Part shown: positions 10,846-23,311 of the stretch, one piece after another
Position numbering within the stretch: the first letter of the stretch is position 1
How the letters are laid out: the number at the start of each line of letters is the position of its first letter
Notes under the pieces: model-generated
The model's input: only the letters and a program-made list of their open reading frames with translations
Database searches by the model: none
Told to the model about the DNA's origin: nothing
Program-made: the position numbers and the translations under genes
Assembly: GCA_030141605.1 (NCBI GenBank)
Contig: JAQGDQ010000774.1
Coordinates: forward strand, 57,501-97,951
Direction of reading: 5' to 3'
From: Tubiluchus corallicola
Taxonomy: Eukaryota > Priapulida > Priapulimorpha > Priapulimorphida > Tubiluchidae
Length of the DNA stretch: 40,451 nt

Positions 10846-11491
10846 GATGACTCGCTCGTTTCAAGATTAACGGATAATCTCTGCCCGTGTTTCTACGAAA
10901 CCGATGAAAATTCAATTTGAGTCCTTTTATTGTAATCATAGTTTGACCCAAAATCTTGTGATACACGTCGTCAAAATCATACAGAAGGAATACGTGTTCA
11001 AACTGAAAGAAATTCATGGCATTCTGAAAATGCCTGGCCAGATCGTTCATGTTATGCGCCAGTCTGGTCAACGTTGTAAAGATGTTTTTATTTCCCAGTG
11101 TCGGATTCGAGCCTAGAGGTGTCACTACTGGTAGATTCCAATCGGAAGCCATTCGGCCAAGTTGAAGTAGCAGGAAACTGCAAGCCGGTCCAATAAAAGC
11201 AGTGACATTCTTCGTGTAGTATATATCAGCAACGGTGGAGGCGATGTGTTCTCCACTACATTTTGTGCCGGTTGGAGAAGCCAGTTTTTCGTGAAAGATT
11301 TCTGCACGATTTCCCACAATTTGCACGGCCTTCTCCATGGCCATGTCAATAGCGGGGCCAGAACGGCGTATTTCATAAGGAAGGATGCCACCCCGAACAA
11401 CAATGCTGATCATAAACACCTGCGAACAGCTAATGTCATTGTTTGACGCGAGTAACAGAAGCAGGAATGAAGCCAATACGTAGCCACGCAT
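10837..11491 (-). CDS. Natriuretic peptide receptor-like protein, alternative first exon 1C (signal peptide plus distal ANF-receptor lobe)
   Basis: 655 coding bases: 218 codons plus one G. ATG is at 11491; a GTG directly before it is not used as the start. Residues 1-21 form a signal-peptide-like segment (MRGYVLASFLLLLLASNND). The N-terminal ANF_receptor half follows: VRGGILPYEIRRSGPAID, C78, and FIGPACS with C104. The two cysteines match the conserved disulfide pair of natriuretic peptide receptors (C ... GPGC). SDWNLPVVTPLGS and LTRLAHNMN are the following core motifs. The exon ends HHSR-G at donor AGAG|GTACAG, in phase 1 for exon 2. It is the nearest first exon to exon 2, about 5.2 kb away. 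There is no stop or frameshift. The donor is duplicated and the 5' end carries a chain of signal-peptide repeats. Confidence 0.85.
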
Positions 11492-11790
11492 CACGATGCA
11501 CAGCTAGTCTGATTGTTTGACGCGAGTAACAGAAGCAGGAATGAAGCCAACAGGTAGCCACGCATCACGATAAACAGCTAGTCTCATTGTTTGACGCGAG
11601 TAACAGAAGCAGGAATGAAGCCAACAGGTAGCCACGCATCACGATGGACAGCTAGTCTGATTGTTAGACGCGAGTAACAGAAGCAGGAATGAAGCCAACA
11701 CGTAGCCACGCATCACGATGGACAGCTAGTCTCATTGTTTGACGCGAGTAACAGAAGCAGGAATGAAGCCAACACGTAACCACGCATCAC
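11492..11790 (-). repeat. 74-bp tandem repeat of the exon 1C start region: four overlapping signal-peptide micro-ORFs
   Basis: Extra in-register ATGs lie at 11565, 11639, 11713 and 11787, exactly 74 bases apart, upstream of the 1C start at 11491. Each opens a 24-residue frame, MRGY(V/L)LASFLLLLLASNN then (Q/E)TSC(A/L/P)S. Each ends in TGA within TGATG, so the last base of the stop is the first base of the next ATG. All four are free of internal stops. They would act as upstream ORFs if the transcript starts beyond them. The unit derives from the first 74 bases of the coding exon. Confidence 0.93.
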
Positions 11791-12324
11791 GATGCACTAA
11801 TAAAGAAGACCTAGAAACTAAAACTGACAGTTTATGAAGTTTGGAGCACGCTTGCCTTTGCTTGAAGAGTATGAGCAAAGCAGACCTGCTAAGTGTAGTG
11901 TTGTTTGCGCACATACTTGTCAATACACCCTAGATACTCTCGCTTCACTCTGACCAATGACATAGACACACGTATCATTTACACCTATTCATACCAAAAT
12001 ATGCAAACACTGAGAATATATCGTAGTTACATGTAAGAGCCTGTCTGTAAGACGTTTGCTGGCTTCATTTGAAATAACACGATTTAAATCATAAATGTCA
12101 ATTCATGCTATGACGTCACTTCCTCATTTGGTAAACAAACAACACGCCTAGTTTTGATGTTCGATTAACGAAATAAAGTGGCCAAATCATTTTTCCTAAA
12201 CAACACAAATGAACGTGACTCTCTTGGCTTCATTTGCCGGTTTTGCTGCAATGAATTGAACACAAACAAGTGCTGAATAAATTGCTTTCCTTTAAATTAA
12301 CGTTGTGGACATATCTGTCTAACA
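11791..12324 (-). promoter_or_regulatory. Presumed 5' flank of exon 1C
   Basis: No gene or repeat is seen. On the minus strand it contains an ATTGG (CCAAT box complement) at about 11954-11958 and AT-rich stretches, but no convincing TATA box at a fixed distance. The promoter role is inferred only from its position upstream of the micro-ORF chain. Confidence 0.25.
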
Positions 12325-12807
12325 CAGGGGTGTGCAAATTATCTGACTAGCCGGGCCACATTAAACTTTCCCGCAATTTCTGCGGGCCACAGGCAGTTTG
12401 ATCAAGGAGCCAAGTACAGAAAGACCTAATAACGATTTTTTTTGCATCCGTCCTGCGTACATCATTACTACTACACTCAAGAAACTATTTTAGAAGTTAT
12501 TAAAATTTAGATTACAAACCATATATTTCTACTTTCAGGACAGATAGTGGTAATTTCATTATAATGCATATTAGTAATGTGTATCACACAGTCTGTGTAG
12601 TACAGTGACATTAAGCTACAACCGTCTTGTAAGGGTTAATGGCATCCGATCTAGTAGAAAAAACTACCCGCACTATCTTTGGGATCGTGGCACGGACTTC
12701 AGCTGGATACACTCAATTAATCGCCCGGGCCGTGCTTTCATTAGGTTGACAAATCCCTTCGCGGGCTGCAAAAGTTCTCTCGGTGGGCCGTAATTTGCAC
12801 ACCCCTG
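12325..12807. mobile_element. hAT-type miniature inverted-repeat element (483 bp)
   Basis: The termini are perfect 17-bp inverted repeats, CAGGGGTGTGCAAATTA at the left and its reverse complement at the right (12791-12807). Flanking 8-bp direct repeats are gtctaaca (12317-12324) and gtctaata (12808-12815), 7 of 8 identical, as expected for hAT target-site duplication. Subterminal GC-rich motifs (ccgggccaca, gcgggccac, gcgggctgc) are also typical. There is no transposase, so it is non-autonomous. Confidence 0.93.
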
Positions 12808-13756
12808 GTCTAATATTCAAGGCAAATTTCATTACATAATAAAACACACGTATAATTAGTAGTATAAGGTTTTGTGAGAAAAAACTTGCGCATGCGCAGT
12901 TTCGGAATAAACGGCATAATGCAATTTTCGATATAATTTTTGTCACTATTAAACTTGTTGTTGGTATTATTGTCACTGTTTCTGATGCTGTCATTGTCGC
13001 TATAGCTGTTGCTACTTTTGCTACTCCTATTGCTTTTTTTGTTTTCGTTCTGTTCCCGTTCCTGTCCCTATATCTGATCCTGTTACTATTTCTGATGTTG
13101 TTCCTGTTTCCGTTGATATTGCTGCAGCTGTCGCTGTAGTTGAGATTGTTGTTATTGCTGCTACTGCCGCTGGCTCTCATTGAACAAGCGTTCGAATATA
13201 GTCGCCAACACACCTACTGGTTCAGTGTTTCATTACAGAAGATTACTTTTGCACACATTTGCTAGTTCCCGGTACTGCTACAAGATCTATCTTGAGTAGG
13301 TCCTGTTACTCAATGCTATTCTCAGCTTGCAGAGTACCAAACTGTGTTGCTGTGTCACTTTTGCAGGTTTGCTTCAATTGTACAAGTCCCATACAGGACA
13401 GTTAATTTACGTAGGCGATATTTATTAAAGGAAAGAACAACTCACTTTACATGTTAGGTCTAGCTTAGAAAATACAACAAAGAGATTTGCAAAAAACTGC
13501 TTATGAAGATATATTATACTAGTGTTGAGCTTAGAGTCTATATATATTGCAATCTTGAATTTAGATTAAAATCTTCAGGTTTTTGCCACTAGGCGGCGAT
13601 AAGGTAGAAGACAGGTAGAGATTGGTAGAGGCAGGAGATGTACGTTGTGTTTGAGATGGCGGTGGTAGTGAAAAGTGCGTTTTTAATATACTCTTGGTGT
13701 TCTAATTCACAACTACGCATGTAAACTTAGAGTTTTTCTCTTTAAAGCAAAATCGG
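12808..13756. other. No gene; degenerate TGTT/CTG-rich low-complexity tract inside
   Basis: About 12950-13170 is a pyrimidine/G tract of decayed 3- and 6-base units (ctgttcctg, gttgct), an old microsatellite. The 166-codon Asn/Ser-rich minus frame across it has no domain and is not called. The rest is unremarkable AT-rich sequence. Confidence 0.5.
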
Positions 13757-14328
13757 ACAAAATCTCAAACTGTTGGTCAAAACAATCTACTCTTTAAAAT
13801 ATTGAAAGGAATCATACTATTTTTGCAAAAAATGACTTACGTGAAAGAATTATTACCACACAAGCACAATTTAACACTCGCGTCACTAGTTCTTCTCAGT
13901 TCAAATGTGTTTTGGAATCATATTGCACAAAAAACAAGTGCTGTACCTCTCAGTTCAGATGTGTTAGTTTGCGACGAACTGTGTTCGACAGCTCATCCGT
14001 GAGCACAGCGGTAAATTTGAAATTTGAATTTTTATCTTAAAACTTGCCTAGTTTTTGTACAACACACTGAATATCTCACAGTAACACTGTACTCCAAATT
14101 TCGTTTTCAGAAATACGTGCAACATGCCGTGAAATATTTTTGCTTTTGAAAATTATGTTAGTTTGTGATATCATCAATAGTTAGGCTCGCCCGCCGTTAA
14201 TTAAGTTTTTAATCTATTATTTAATTATCAGAAACGCTTTTGCAGTATTAATTGTGTTAAAATGTATAGTTTTTATCGGACTTGAAGATGGGGTAGTATA
14301 TGAAAAATCATCCTGTCTTCCTTTAACT
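13757..14328 (+). repeat. Interspersed repeat family X, near-complete copy
   Basis: It matches the reverse complement of 16485-17075 along its length. Shared pieces are aaactgttgg, tttaaaatattgaaagg, gtgctgtacctctcagttca, gagcacagcggtaaatttg, acaacacactgaatatctcac, gccgttaattaa or a variant, and the end catcctgtcttcctttaa. No open frame of note and no clear terminal inverted repeat are seen. Probably a non-autonomous element of unknown class. Confidence 0.75.
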
Positions 14329-15011
14329 CATATTTGCGAATACATATAATCTTGCTGTCTTTTTTTAAAATTATATTTTTAATTTAAATGTAGAAAGCGA
14401 AGCAATCTAGTGTCAAAAATGATCTAAGACGTTTTTATTAGACTTTTTATAGATTAAACCAGACATTCGGTGACGATGATTATGAACTTATCCAACAGCA
14501 ATAAATTTTTAGCAAATTTTAATATTTGTTCAAGTTATTAATGTGCAAAAGTGCAAAACTCGACATCTACTTCTGTTTAGAAATTGACGCGTGTAGTTAT
14601 GGCAGGTAAGTTTAAAATGGAAGCGCCCTAGCGTTACGAACCTGCTAATTACACCAAGCATGTTTTGGATATAAGCACGTGGTGCCTCCTTGTGTTTGTT
14701 TTTTGCAAATTTAGGCTGTTGATAGACAGGTGAGCTAGGACAGGAAATAGGCCATGGGCCTCATTTTGCAGACAGGATAGGAAAGAAGTATTCTTGTTTA
14801 GTACGTCGCGTCGTTTTGTCACAAAATTTTGTCAGTCGAGTTCTCTTTAGCAAGTTAGTAAGACGCGGCAAAGATGTAAGTTTGATTTCTTCATATTTCG
14901 TAATGTTATTATACATTTTCATTATAGCAGTTAATTATCTTTTTGACATTGGATTAGCAGAAAATGTTTTTTTATTTGGTTCAGATAAAACGAAGTCGAG
15001 TCGCACATAAT
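14329..15011. other. Stretch with no recognised element
   Basis: AT-rich sequence with only short open frames. No tandem or terminal repeat is seen. Confidence 0.45.
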
Positions 15012-15061
15012 ATGTCAGTCAGTCAGTCAGTCAGTCAGTCAGTCAGTCAGTCAGTCAGTCG
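15012..15061. repeat. (CAGT)n microsatellite
   Basis: About 12 perfect GTCA units. Confidence 0.93.
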
Positions 15062-15927
15062 CGCACAAAGCACTACGCTTATTAGTTAATCCTACTAACT
15101 TTTTCGCGGACATTAAACTAAGAATAACTTTCTATTCTGACGTTTCCTTTACGATTCTGCAATATAGAGGTTCTTATTGTCTGAAAACCGTTGATTATTA
15201 TCCTCTGGTACGATAGTGAATAAACTCCATGACCACAGTACCATCATCACCTAACATGCAGGGTGCGTAACTAGGGTAAATGCTCAGGCAATGTCATAGT
15301 GACCTTTGACCTCGAATCAAAGGGTCAAGGACAGTGGACATGGGTCAGTTTTTCCATTGTCGTTCAACTCCTCCTGTGGCTTTAAATTAAATTAAATTCA
15401 ATTTTTTTTCACAAGTTTTTAGGTGCGGGTTGGGGTGGGGCTGGGGATGGGGGGTGGTGGGGGTAATGTCCATCAGTGAGTTTAAAAAGCTGGAATTCTT
15501 TATTCCTTTATTGACAGCACATTTTCTTGTTCATTCATTCACTGCTTTGCGTGCTGACTGCCGGTTTAATAAACACTTTGTTTATTCGTCCATTATTCGT
15601 TCGTTCATTTTTTCGCTCAATCGAGTCAATTTACAGCAAAGCGTGAAAAATTAGTTATGACAATGGAAACGCATTTCCGTTTCAGCGTAATGGATTCAGA
15701 CAAAGTAGGAATGAAAAACAACACCTGGCTTTTCACGTAGCCTGGCTTCACGAGTGTTAGTAGTTTAAGAACATCACGATAGATGTCACTAGTATACAAT
15801 ATTATGCTGCGCCGTTTTCTCGTTTGTGCGGCATTCATTAATTTTAACTTTTTATTCATTAGATAAGTCTTTCGTAGTCAGTTAATCAGAAAAACAATAC
15901 AATTATCTTTGTTATAGTAACAGTAAA
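15062..15927. other. No gene; contains a G-rich tract at 15427-15463
   Basis: The tract carries successive runs of three to six G separated by one to three bases (gggttggggtggggctgggg, then further runs). It is a textbook G-quadruplex-capable pattern on the plus strand. The remainder has no recognised element. Confidence 0.6.
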
Positions 15928-16308
<381 letters not shown>

Positions 16309-16407
16309 TCTTTATTTTACCTTATTCTTTGTATGACACTTTAACCAATAATTACACACAGCTATTAGTTATTTCCGCAGTGGTTCGCAAATCAAATCAA
16401 AAGCAGA

Positions 16408-16487
16408 CAGTAATTTACTGAATCACTGTACATTGTCAGTGCAAGCATTAAAAATAACGAAGTTACGAAATTCGTTTTAGAAATTAA
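16408..16487. repeat. Short interspersed repeat shared with 19680-19765
   Basis: Both loci share attgtcagtg/attgccagta, aagcattaa, gcgaaattcgttt or acgaaattcgttt, and gaatca(c/t)tgtacatt. The copy is directly adjacent to family X at 16485 and may be part of a larger element. Confidence 0.5.
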
Positions 16488-17075
16488 ATAGGTTAAAGGA
16501 AGACGGGATGATTTTCATAAACTACCTCATTCTCAAGTAAGGTAAAAAGTAAACATAAAGTAAAAGTAAGGTAAACATTTTAACGCCAACAATATTGCAA
16601 AAACATTTCCGGTAATTAAAATAATAGACTAAAAACTTAATTAACTGCGAGCAAGTCCAACTATTGATGACATCACAAACTAACATAATTTTTAACATCA
16701 AAAATATTCCACGAGCATGTTAAACGTGTTTGTGAAAGCAAAAATTGAAGTGCTACTGTAAGATATTCAGTGTGTTGTACTAAAACTAAGCAAGTTTCAA
16801 GATAAAAATTCAAATTTCAAATTTACCGCTGTGCTCACGCATGAGCTGTCGAACAAGTACATTTCGTCAAAAACTAACAATCTGAACTGAGAGGTACAGC
16901 ACCTTTTTGGTGCAACACTTTCCGAGGTACAAGCGCTAGTGCCCGTCAAACTAGCTAATGGCGAAATTGCATTTGTGTGGTAATAATTCTTTCACGTAAG
17001 TCATTTTTGAAAAAATAGCATGTTTCCTTTCAATATTTTGTAGATTAGATTGTTTTAACCAACAGTTTAGGATTG
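16485..17075 (-). repeat. Interspersed repeat family X, near-complete inverted copy
   Basis: It is the reverse-orientation partner of 13757-14328, about 2.2 kb away. It ends at the left in ttaaaggaagacgggatg and at the right in accaacagttta. It keeps the block gtgctcacgcatgagct seen at 1750. It has no coding capacity. Confidence 0.75.
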
Positions 17076-17157
17076 GATCCGGGTTCGCTGTAGAAGCAAA
17101 ACCTAAAATATTCACAAATTATACAGAACGGACTGAATAAACAAAATATATACAACT

Positions 17158-18040
17158 ACATCAATCTATGCACAACTACATCAATCTATACACAACTACA
17201 CACAATCTATACACAACTACACACAATCTATATACAACTACACACAATTTATACACAACTACACACAATCTATACACAACTGCACATAATCTATGCACAA
17301 CTACACACAATCTATGCACAATTACACACAATCTATGCACAACTACACACAATCTATACACAACTACACACAATCTATGCACAGCTACACACAATCTATA
17401 ACAACTACACACTATTTATACACTACTACACACAATCTATACACAACTACACACAATCTATGCACAGCTACAAACAATCTATGCACAACTACACACATCT
17501 ATACACAGCTGCACACAATCTATACACAACTACACACAATCTACGCACAACTACACACATCTATACACAGCTACACACAATCTATACACAACTACACACA
17601 ATCTATGCACAACTACACACATCTATACACAGCTGCACACAATCTATACACAACTACACACAATCTACGCACAACTACACACATCTATACACAGCTGCAC
17701 ACAATCTATACACAACTATACACAATCTACGCACAACTACACACATCTATACACAGCTACACACAATCTATACACAACTACACACAATCTACGCACAACT
17801 ACACACACCTATACACAGCTGCACACAATCTATACACAACTACACACAATCTACGCACAACTACACACATCTATACACAACTACACACAATCTATGCACA
17901 ACTACACACAATCTATACACAACTACACACAATCTATGCACAACTACACACATCTATACACAGCTACACACAATCTATACACAACTACACACAATCTATG
18001 CACAACTACACACAATCTATACACAGCTGCACACAATCTA
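17158..18040. repeat. 21-bp minisatellite with 62-bp higher-order repeat
   Basis: The basic unit is about 21 bp (acacaactacacacaatctat). From about 17439 to 17870 three variant units (21+21+20 bases, the last with acacatct) form a 62-bp block repeated head to tail; the marker acacatct recurs at 17493, 17555 and 17617. Long frames on both strands are by-products of the period. Confidence 0.93.
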
Positions 18041-19242
18041 TAAACATGAGTGAATTTGTAGCAGAAAATAAGAAGCGAAAAACAAACATTGATAATGGTT
18101 TTCAAGCTGCAATCTTCCTAGTAAGTATTTGGCAAAGCGTGACTTAAAAGCAATGACGTCACTTCTAGTGGTAATGGCGCGTTGAAACGACAACATTAAT
18201 TTACTCTTAAATAGAGGTACTAGATTTTTTATCATCAGAGGAAACAAAGCATCAATGGCAGATGTGACTGTGACCACAGAGGAGAACAAACCTGCTGAAC
18301 ATTTGATATTTTGTTGTGGATTGAGAAACGAAGTAAACGGTGTGTCAACCGAATTTCATGTTTGAACTTGAGAGAGATAATAAGTGAAAGGAACATTTTC
18401 ATGAATGTAACATTTTCATAAATAATGTAAAAATTATTAAGTAATGAAAATAATCGTGAAAAATGCTGATAAATTATATTGCAAATGTAAGACTTCATTT
18501 TTCAGTAAAACATTATTGTAAGGTATAATTTTAAGACTGGTAAAATTAAAACGAAAATTGGGCGAATTTTCGTACATTGTCTTTAATAACCTTAGGCCTT
18601 CATCCATTTAAGAATTTAGCGAAATAACAATGTTATAGCGTTTTTCTTAAAACTTTCCCTACAAATAGACGGACTGTAAATAACGTTTTTCGAATAAAGA
18701 TTTTTTTATTATTATAAAGAGCTCCACAGTTACGCTTCAAAAAAGCAGCCGAAACTCGACTTTCTAGTCCCCTCCTGATGACTCCAAAAACCTGTAATTG
18801 TATTTGTCGTTTTGTATTCCTTACTCCTTTGATAACATATTCCTTGAAAAATATTATAACTATACGTATACAAAATTTCTCTCCATTAATACAAACTATT
18901 TTATAATTATTAATTATAATCCTGCAAAAATAAAACATAATTACCTCTCAAAACACTAAAACTATAATATGTAAACCCTACTCCCATGACCATCTTTATC
19001 CAAACTATTTTTTAGCGCTATCCTTTTCTTACTGACCTACCTTACTTTTCCTTTTTTCACATTCATTACATAATTCTTTTATCTCTAGTACAAACTACAT
19101 ATACTAACAAATGCCAGGTGCCACTTGCTGGACGACCGCTGCTTTGCGATATACTTCAATACAACCTAAAGACATGTGCTCGCATTCAGCATAACCTCTG
19201 TGGTTATCGCATTTCTAGGACCCATTTTATATTTGTTTTCAT
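18041..19242. other. No supported gene or element
   Basis: AT-rich. A 101-codon minus frame (18938-18633) has no recognisable domain. No tandem array or terminal repeat is seen. Confidence 0.4.
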
Positions 19243-19317
19243 AAACAAACAAACAAACAAACAAACAAACAAACAAACAAACAAACAAACAAACAAACAA
19301 ACAAACAAACAGACAAA
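19243..19317. repeat. (AAAC)n microsatellite
   Basis: About 18 perfect CAAA units. Confidence 0.93.
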
Positions 19318-19973
19318 CTGCGTTTGTAAATTTTTAGTTTGGGTTTTAGCAGATAGAGTTTACGGATTCTCTAGCTCCACTGATCCGGGTCTACTGCGCA
19401 TGTCTGAAACACATTCAAATGATTCTCTCAGATAATCGGGCGCGTGATTGTTCCATATTTTGTACATCATCAAGCCTTTGTGATATTTAAGCAAATCACG
19501 CGTGGGTGGCAGGCCTCATTTTTAAATCCTCTCACTAATGTTTGTTGGTCACATTTACCCAGATATTGAAGCAATACTCGAGATGAGAAATTTTCATTCT
19601 TTTCGGACGACAAGTTGTTAGTCTTCGAAGAACTGCTGACCCTTATTTCTGAAGTGAATCACAGAACGAAAGGAAAATCTACAGCATTACAGAATCATTG
19701 TACATTGCCAGTACGTCAAGCATTAAGAATGACTAGTTGCGAGCGAAATTCGTTTCAGAAATACAGAACTTGTGGAAGTTGTAATTGTACATTTTTTGGT
19801 GCTGCCATCTATGAACTAATCCTTTTACATTTTACTAGCTAAGCTCAATATTTTTGTTGCATATATAATTGTTGCATTCACTGGATCTCTCCCTATTTTA
19901 CAGTAATGGTTTTTGTGAAGCCAAGTTTGCATAATCACCTATACCTATTATATTGACTGGATTTGCTTTCTAG
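19318..19973. other. No gene; includes one short interspersed repeat
   Basis: 19680-19765 is a copy of the repeat at 16408-16487. Nothing else is recognised. Confidence 0.4.
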
Positions 19974-20131
19974 TCACTCTCTAACTCTCAGTGTTCAGTG
20001 CAGGACACTCTTGTTCTCAGTGTTCAGTGTAGCAGTCATTCTACTCATGTTACTCACTCTCTAACTCTCAGTGTTCAGTGCAGGACACTCTTGTTCTCAG
20101 TGTTCAGTGTAGCTGTCATTCTACTCATGTG
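19974..20131. repeat. 80-bp tandem duplication
   Basis: tcactctctaactctcagtg starts at 19974 and 20054. The two units are almost identical. Each contains two internal copies of ctcagtgttcagtg. Confidence 0.9.
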
Positions 20132-20351
20132 TATGTAGTCTAATAAACACTTTCAGTTTTGTGCAAATATGGAGTATAGTTTTTTATTCTTGTTCTACAA
20201 AGTGAATGATCTACAATTTTACTTTCACAGAACTTAAGAAAAGAAAACTTAGAATATTCACAAATTGCCAACGCCTTTCTCTGTAGTTCAGAAACGTAAG
20301 CTTCCCTGCATAAAGCGTTGTCAATAGTTAAAGCAAAACCGGACCCAACCT

Positions 20352-20612
20352 TAACCTGTAAGTCAAAACAATCCACTCTTTAAAATATTGAAAGCAAACA
20401 TTCTATTTCTTCAAAAATGACTTACGTGAAAGCATCATTACGACACAAACACAATTTCACGTTCACGCCACTAGTTCTTCGCTGTTACATCTAATCTACT
20501 ATTTAATTATCAGAAACGCTTATCCATTATTAATTACAGCAGTTTTTATCGGACTTGAAAATGGGGTTGTTTATGAAAAATCATCCTGTCCTCCTTTAAA
20601 GAACACCGAAGG
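20352..20612 (+). repeat. Interspersed repeat family X, internally deleted copy
   Basis: Keeps both ends of the family (tcaaaacaatc, actctttaaaatattgaaag, and atgaaaaatcatcctgtcct at the end) but lacks the middle found at 13.9-14.2 kb. Confidence 0.7.
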
Positions 20613-20796
20613 TCCTTCCCTTAAGCTTCGTTCTTGCTCTCTGTTACTAATCAGGTTCTCTTCGACCAAATAAATTGCAGTTTATTTTACTATTTTTATT
20701 TTATTTTAAATCAGTACACTTTAATGCTGCTATTTTACAGACATTTGCAACGCACGTAAAAATATATGTACTAACTAAAACTATTAATAATAAAAC

Positions 20797-21183
<387 letters not shown>

Positions 21184-21680
21184 ATTTTATTGCTTAAAAT
21201 CTATATAAAAATGCTCAATGATAAACAATCACACAAGAAATGTATGTGCCATCTTTTAAAGAACACAGTTACGTAGGCGCTTAAAACACTAACTTTACTA
21301 TGTTATACCGACGCAGATTAAAATAATAAAAAGTTAAAAAGCTTCAAAGAATAAAAATGTTTTAGTTTGACGTTTAAAAACGGCAATTTTTGCGGAGTTT
21401 TTGATCTCATCTGAAAGCACATTCCATTAACGAGAGGGCAGCACCGGCAAAAGATCTATATTCAGCTGAAATAAGACTAGTTCTAGGTTATACTAAACCA
21501 TTAGTATCAGATTATCTCACTCGCTGGGATAGTGTGTACATTTGTAAAAGCTCAGGCAAATAACTGGTAGTAAGTCCGTTCACGCGTTTGTAGGTAAGAA
21601 CAAATATTTGAAATTTCATTCTTTGACAGAGTGGAAGGCAATGTAGTTACATGAGAGTGGGTGTTGTATGACAGAATTTC
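21184..21680 (-). pseudogene. LINE 3' end, CR1/L2-like ORF2 C-terminus remnant
   Basis: The minus strand translates, with stops, as LPLCQRMKFQIFVLTYK, then LTTSYLPELLQMYT, PRTSLISAEYRSFAGAA, and KNCRF. This follows the well-known CR1/L2-type C-terminal pattern (LP---RI-FK---LTYK---G--P-YL-ELL ... R---G-R-FS-AAP-LWN-LP). The element ends in an AAT-type tail adjoining the composite microsatellite. It is decayed. Confidence 0.75.
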
Positions 21681-21779
21681 TTGCTGTGGGTGAGTACCTC
21701 ACGTATTTCATAATTATGTTATATTTTATGTTATTACTAATATGCAATGTCAGTAAATTGTCTCTGTGGTACGAGAGAG

Positions 21780-21782
<3 letters not shown>

Positions 21783-21865
<83 letters not shown>

Positions 21866-21903
21866 GAGAGAGAGAGAGAGAGAGAGAGAAGAGAGAAGAG
21901 AGA

Positions 21904-21947
<44 letters not shown>

Positions 21948-21998
21948 AGAAGAGTGAGAGAGGAGAGTGAGAGAGAGAGAGAGAGAGGCGAGAGGGAG
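21783..21998. repeat. (GA)n microsatellite, interrupted
   Basis: About 80 bases of pure GA, then GA blocks broken by GGAG and AAG. The Arg/Glu frames on plus and Ser/Leu frames on minus are spurious. Confidence 0.95.
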
Positions 21999-22279
21999 GC
22001 AGTGAACCTCTATTTGCAGGGTATGGTTAAAAAAAACTTTGTAAATAAAATAGCTGTTATATTCGTAAGACTTCGTAAATACCAATAAATCACGGATTTC
22101 GTATCTCAAAATAATATAAAAGAACAACTAAAATCAAATAGCACCAGTTTACATAAAACGATCTGTATAATATAAAAGTGACAGATATAATATAAAAGTT
22201 CAATATTTTATACTAAAATTTGTAAAAACGAATCACAAACTAACTCAGAGAAGGCAGCTAGCAGGTTTTTGTCTAGAGA

Positions 22280-23310
22280 GGTATAAATTTTACTAATGTT
22301 TTGAAATTGTAGGATATTTGCGAGCGCTAATCTTTTATTTTCGTCTGCCAAAGTACAATTAAAAAGCAAATGTTCAACTGTTTGTGCTTCCTCTGAGCAT
22401 ATACAGGCATTTTCGTGTATGTATCCAATTTTAAAAAGAAAATCTTTAAAGTTACCTTGTCTGATAAAATACTACAAGATAGTTTTTCTAGCATTCTGCT
22501 GCCTGTATGAAAAGGAAGGTCTAGTGGAGTTAAAAATACATTTTCAGGAAGAATAGATAACTCCTGGCATTGGTAGCGAGTACGGCATCTATTTTTTCAT
22601 AGGTGTGTTATAAAATGCTCAATATCCTGTTTTTTGTACTCAAGGATATTCAGTGGTATACTACCGTAATCAATTGTACGTGAATTATAATTTTTACATA
22701 ATTTTAAATATTGACCACTAGAAGCCAGTAATTCTCGAATGAAATGTCTATGACCGATTGTGGGATCACGACTAATCTCTATTATATGAGTTTTGACTAA
22801 ATCTGAATCCGACATTGCTAGAGATTTTAGCATAAATTTTACTGTGATTCCCTTAAACATAATATCAAGTGGGGGTAGCCCACAAATTAACTCTAGTTTG
22901 TCTTTTGAGGGGTGAAAGTGACAACCAGTAGCAGTTTTCATAACGTCATACAACAGATCGTCAAACAATGAGTGCTTTCTTACCATCCAGGCTGGAGCAG
23001 CATACATTATAATTGGTAAAACTAAAGTCTTAAATAGAGCAATGATAACATTGAGACTGAAACCTTTATACAGCATGCTCTTACGCTTAATTGACATCCA
23101 CCTATTCCAAGCTTGTCTTCTAACCTTACTTACGTGATTTTCAAATGACAAATTACTGTCGATTGTAACTCCTAAAACTTTACTACTTTGCACGTAACTA
23201 ACATCATTGGTTCCAAATTTTAAGCAGTCGTTTAAATCATGAAGGCCAAATGGAATTACTTCAGTTTTTCCTTGCGAGCAATTTAGTATCTGCCGCCATT
23301 TAAAACACCA
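22280..23310 (-). pseudogene. LINE ORF2 C-terminal part: RT thumb and zinc knuckle
   Basis: From 23310 the minus strand reads LYNWCFKWRQILNCSQGKTE, then KVLGVTIDSNLSFENHV and LVLPIIMYAAPAWM, as found after the YADD in LINE RTs (W----L--N--KT-----G---D--L-F--H, P---Y--P-W). The frame stops at 22597. It continues past that stop and, after a further frameshift, gives ACICSEEAQTVEHLLFNC, a C-x-C...H...C zinc knuckle typical of the ORF2 C-terminus. The 198-codon open part (23193-22597) is a fragment, not a gene. Confidence 0.85.
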
Positions 23311-23311
23311 A

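Noticed and set aside
11492-11494. GTG codon before the 1C ATG as a start
   Set aside because: A eukaryotic gene with an ATG directly after it; the repeat units also begin at the ATG.
12713-13213. 166-codon Ser/Asn-rich minus frame
   Set aside because: Overlaps a decayed microsatellite and the end of the hAT MITE; no recognisable domain.
17293-18147. His/Thr/Tyr/Gln-rich frames of 197-284 codons
   Set aside because: Minisatellite by-products; several overlapping frames are equally open.
18633-18938. 101-codon minus frame
   Set aside because: No motif that I can recognise, AT-rich and without splice context; possibly part of an old element.
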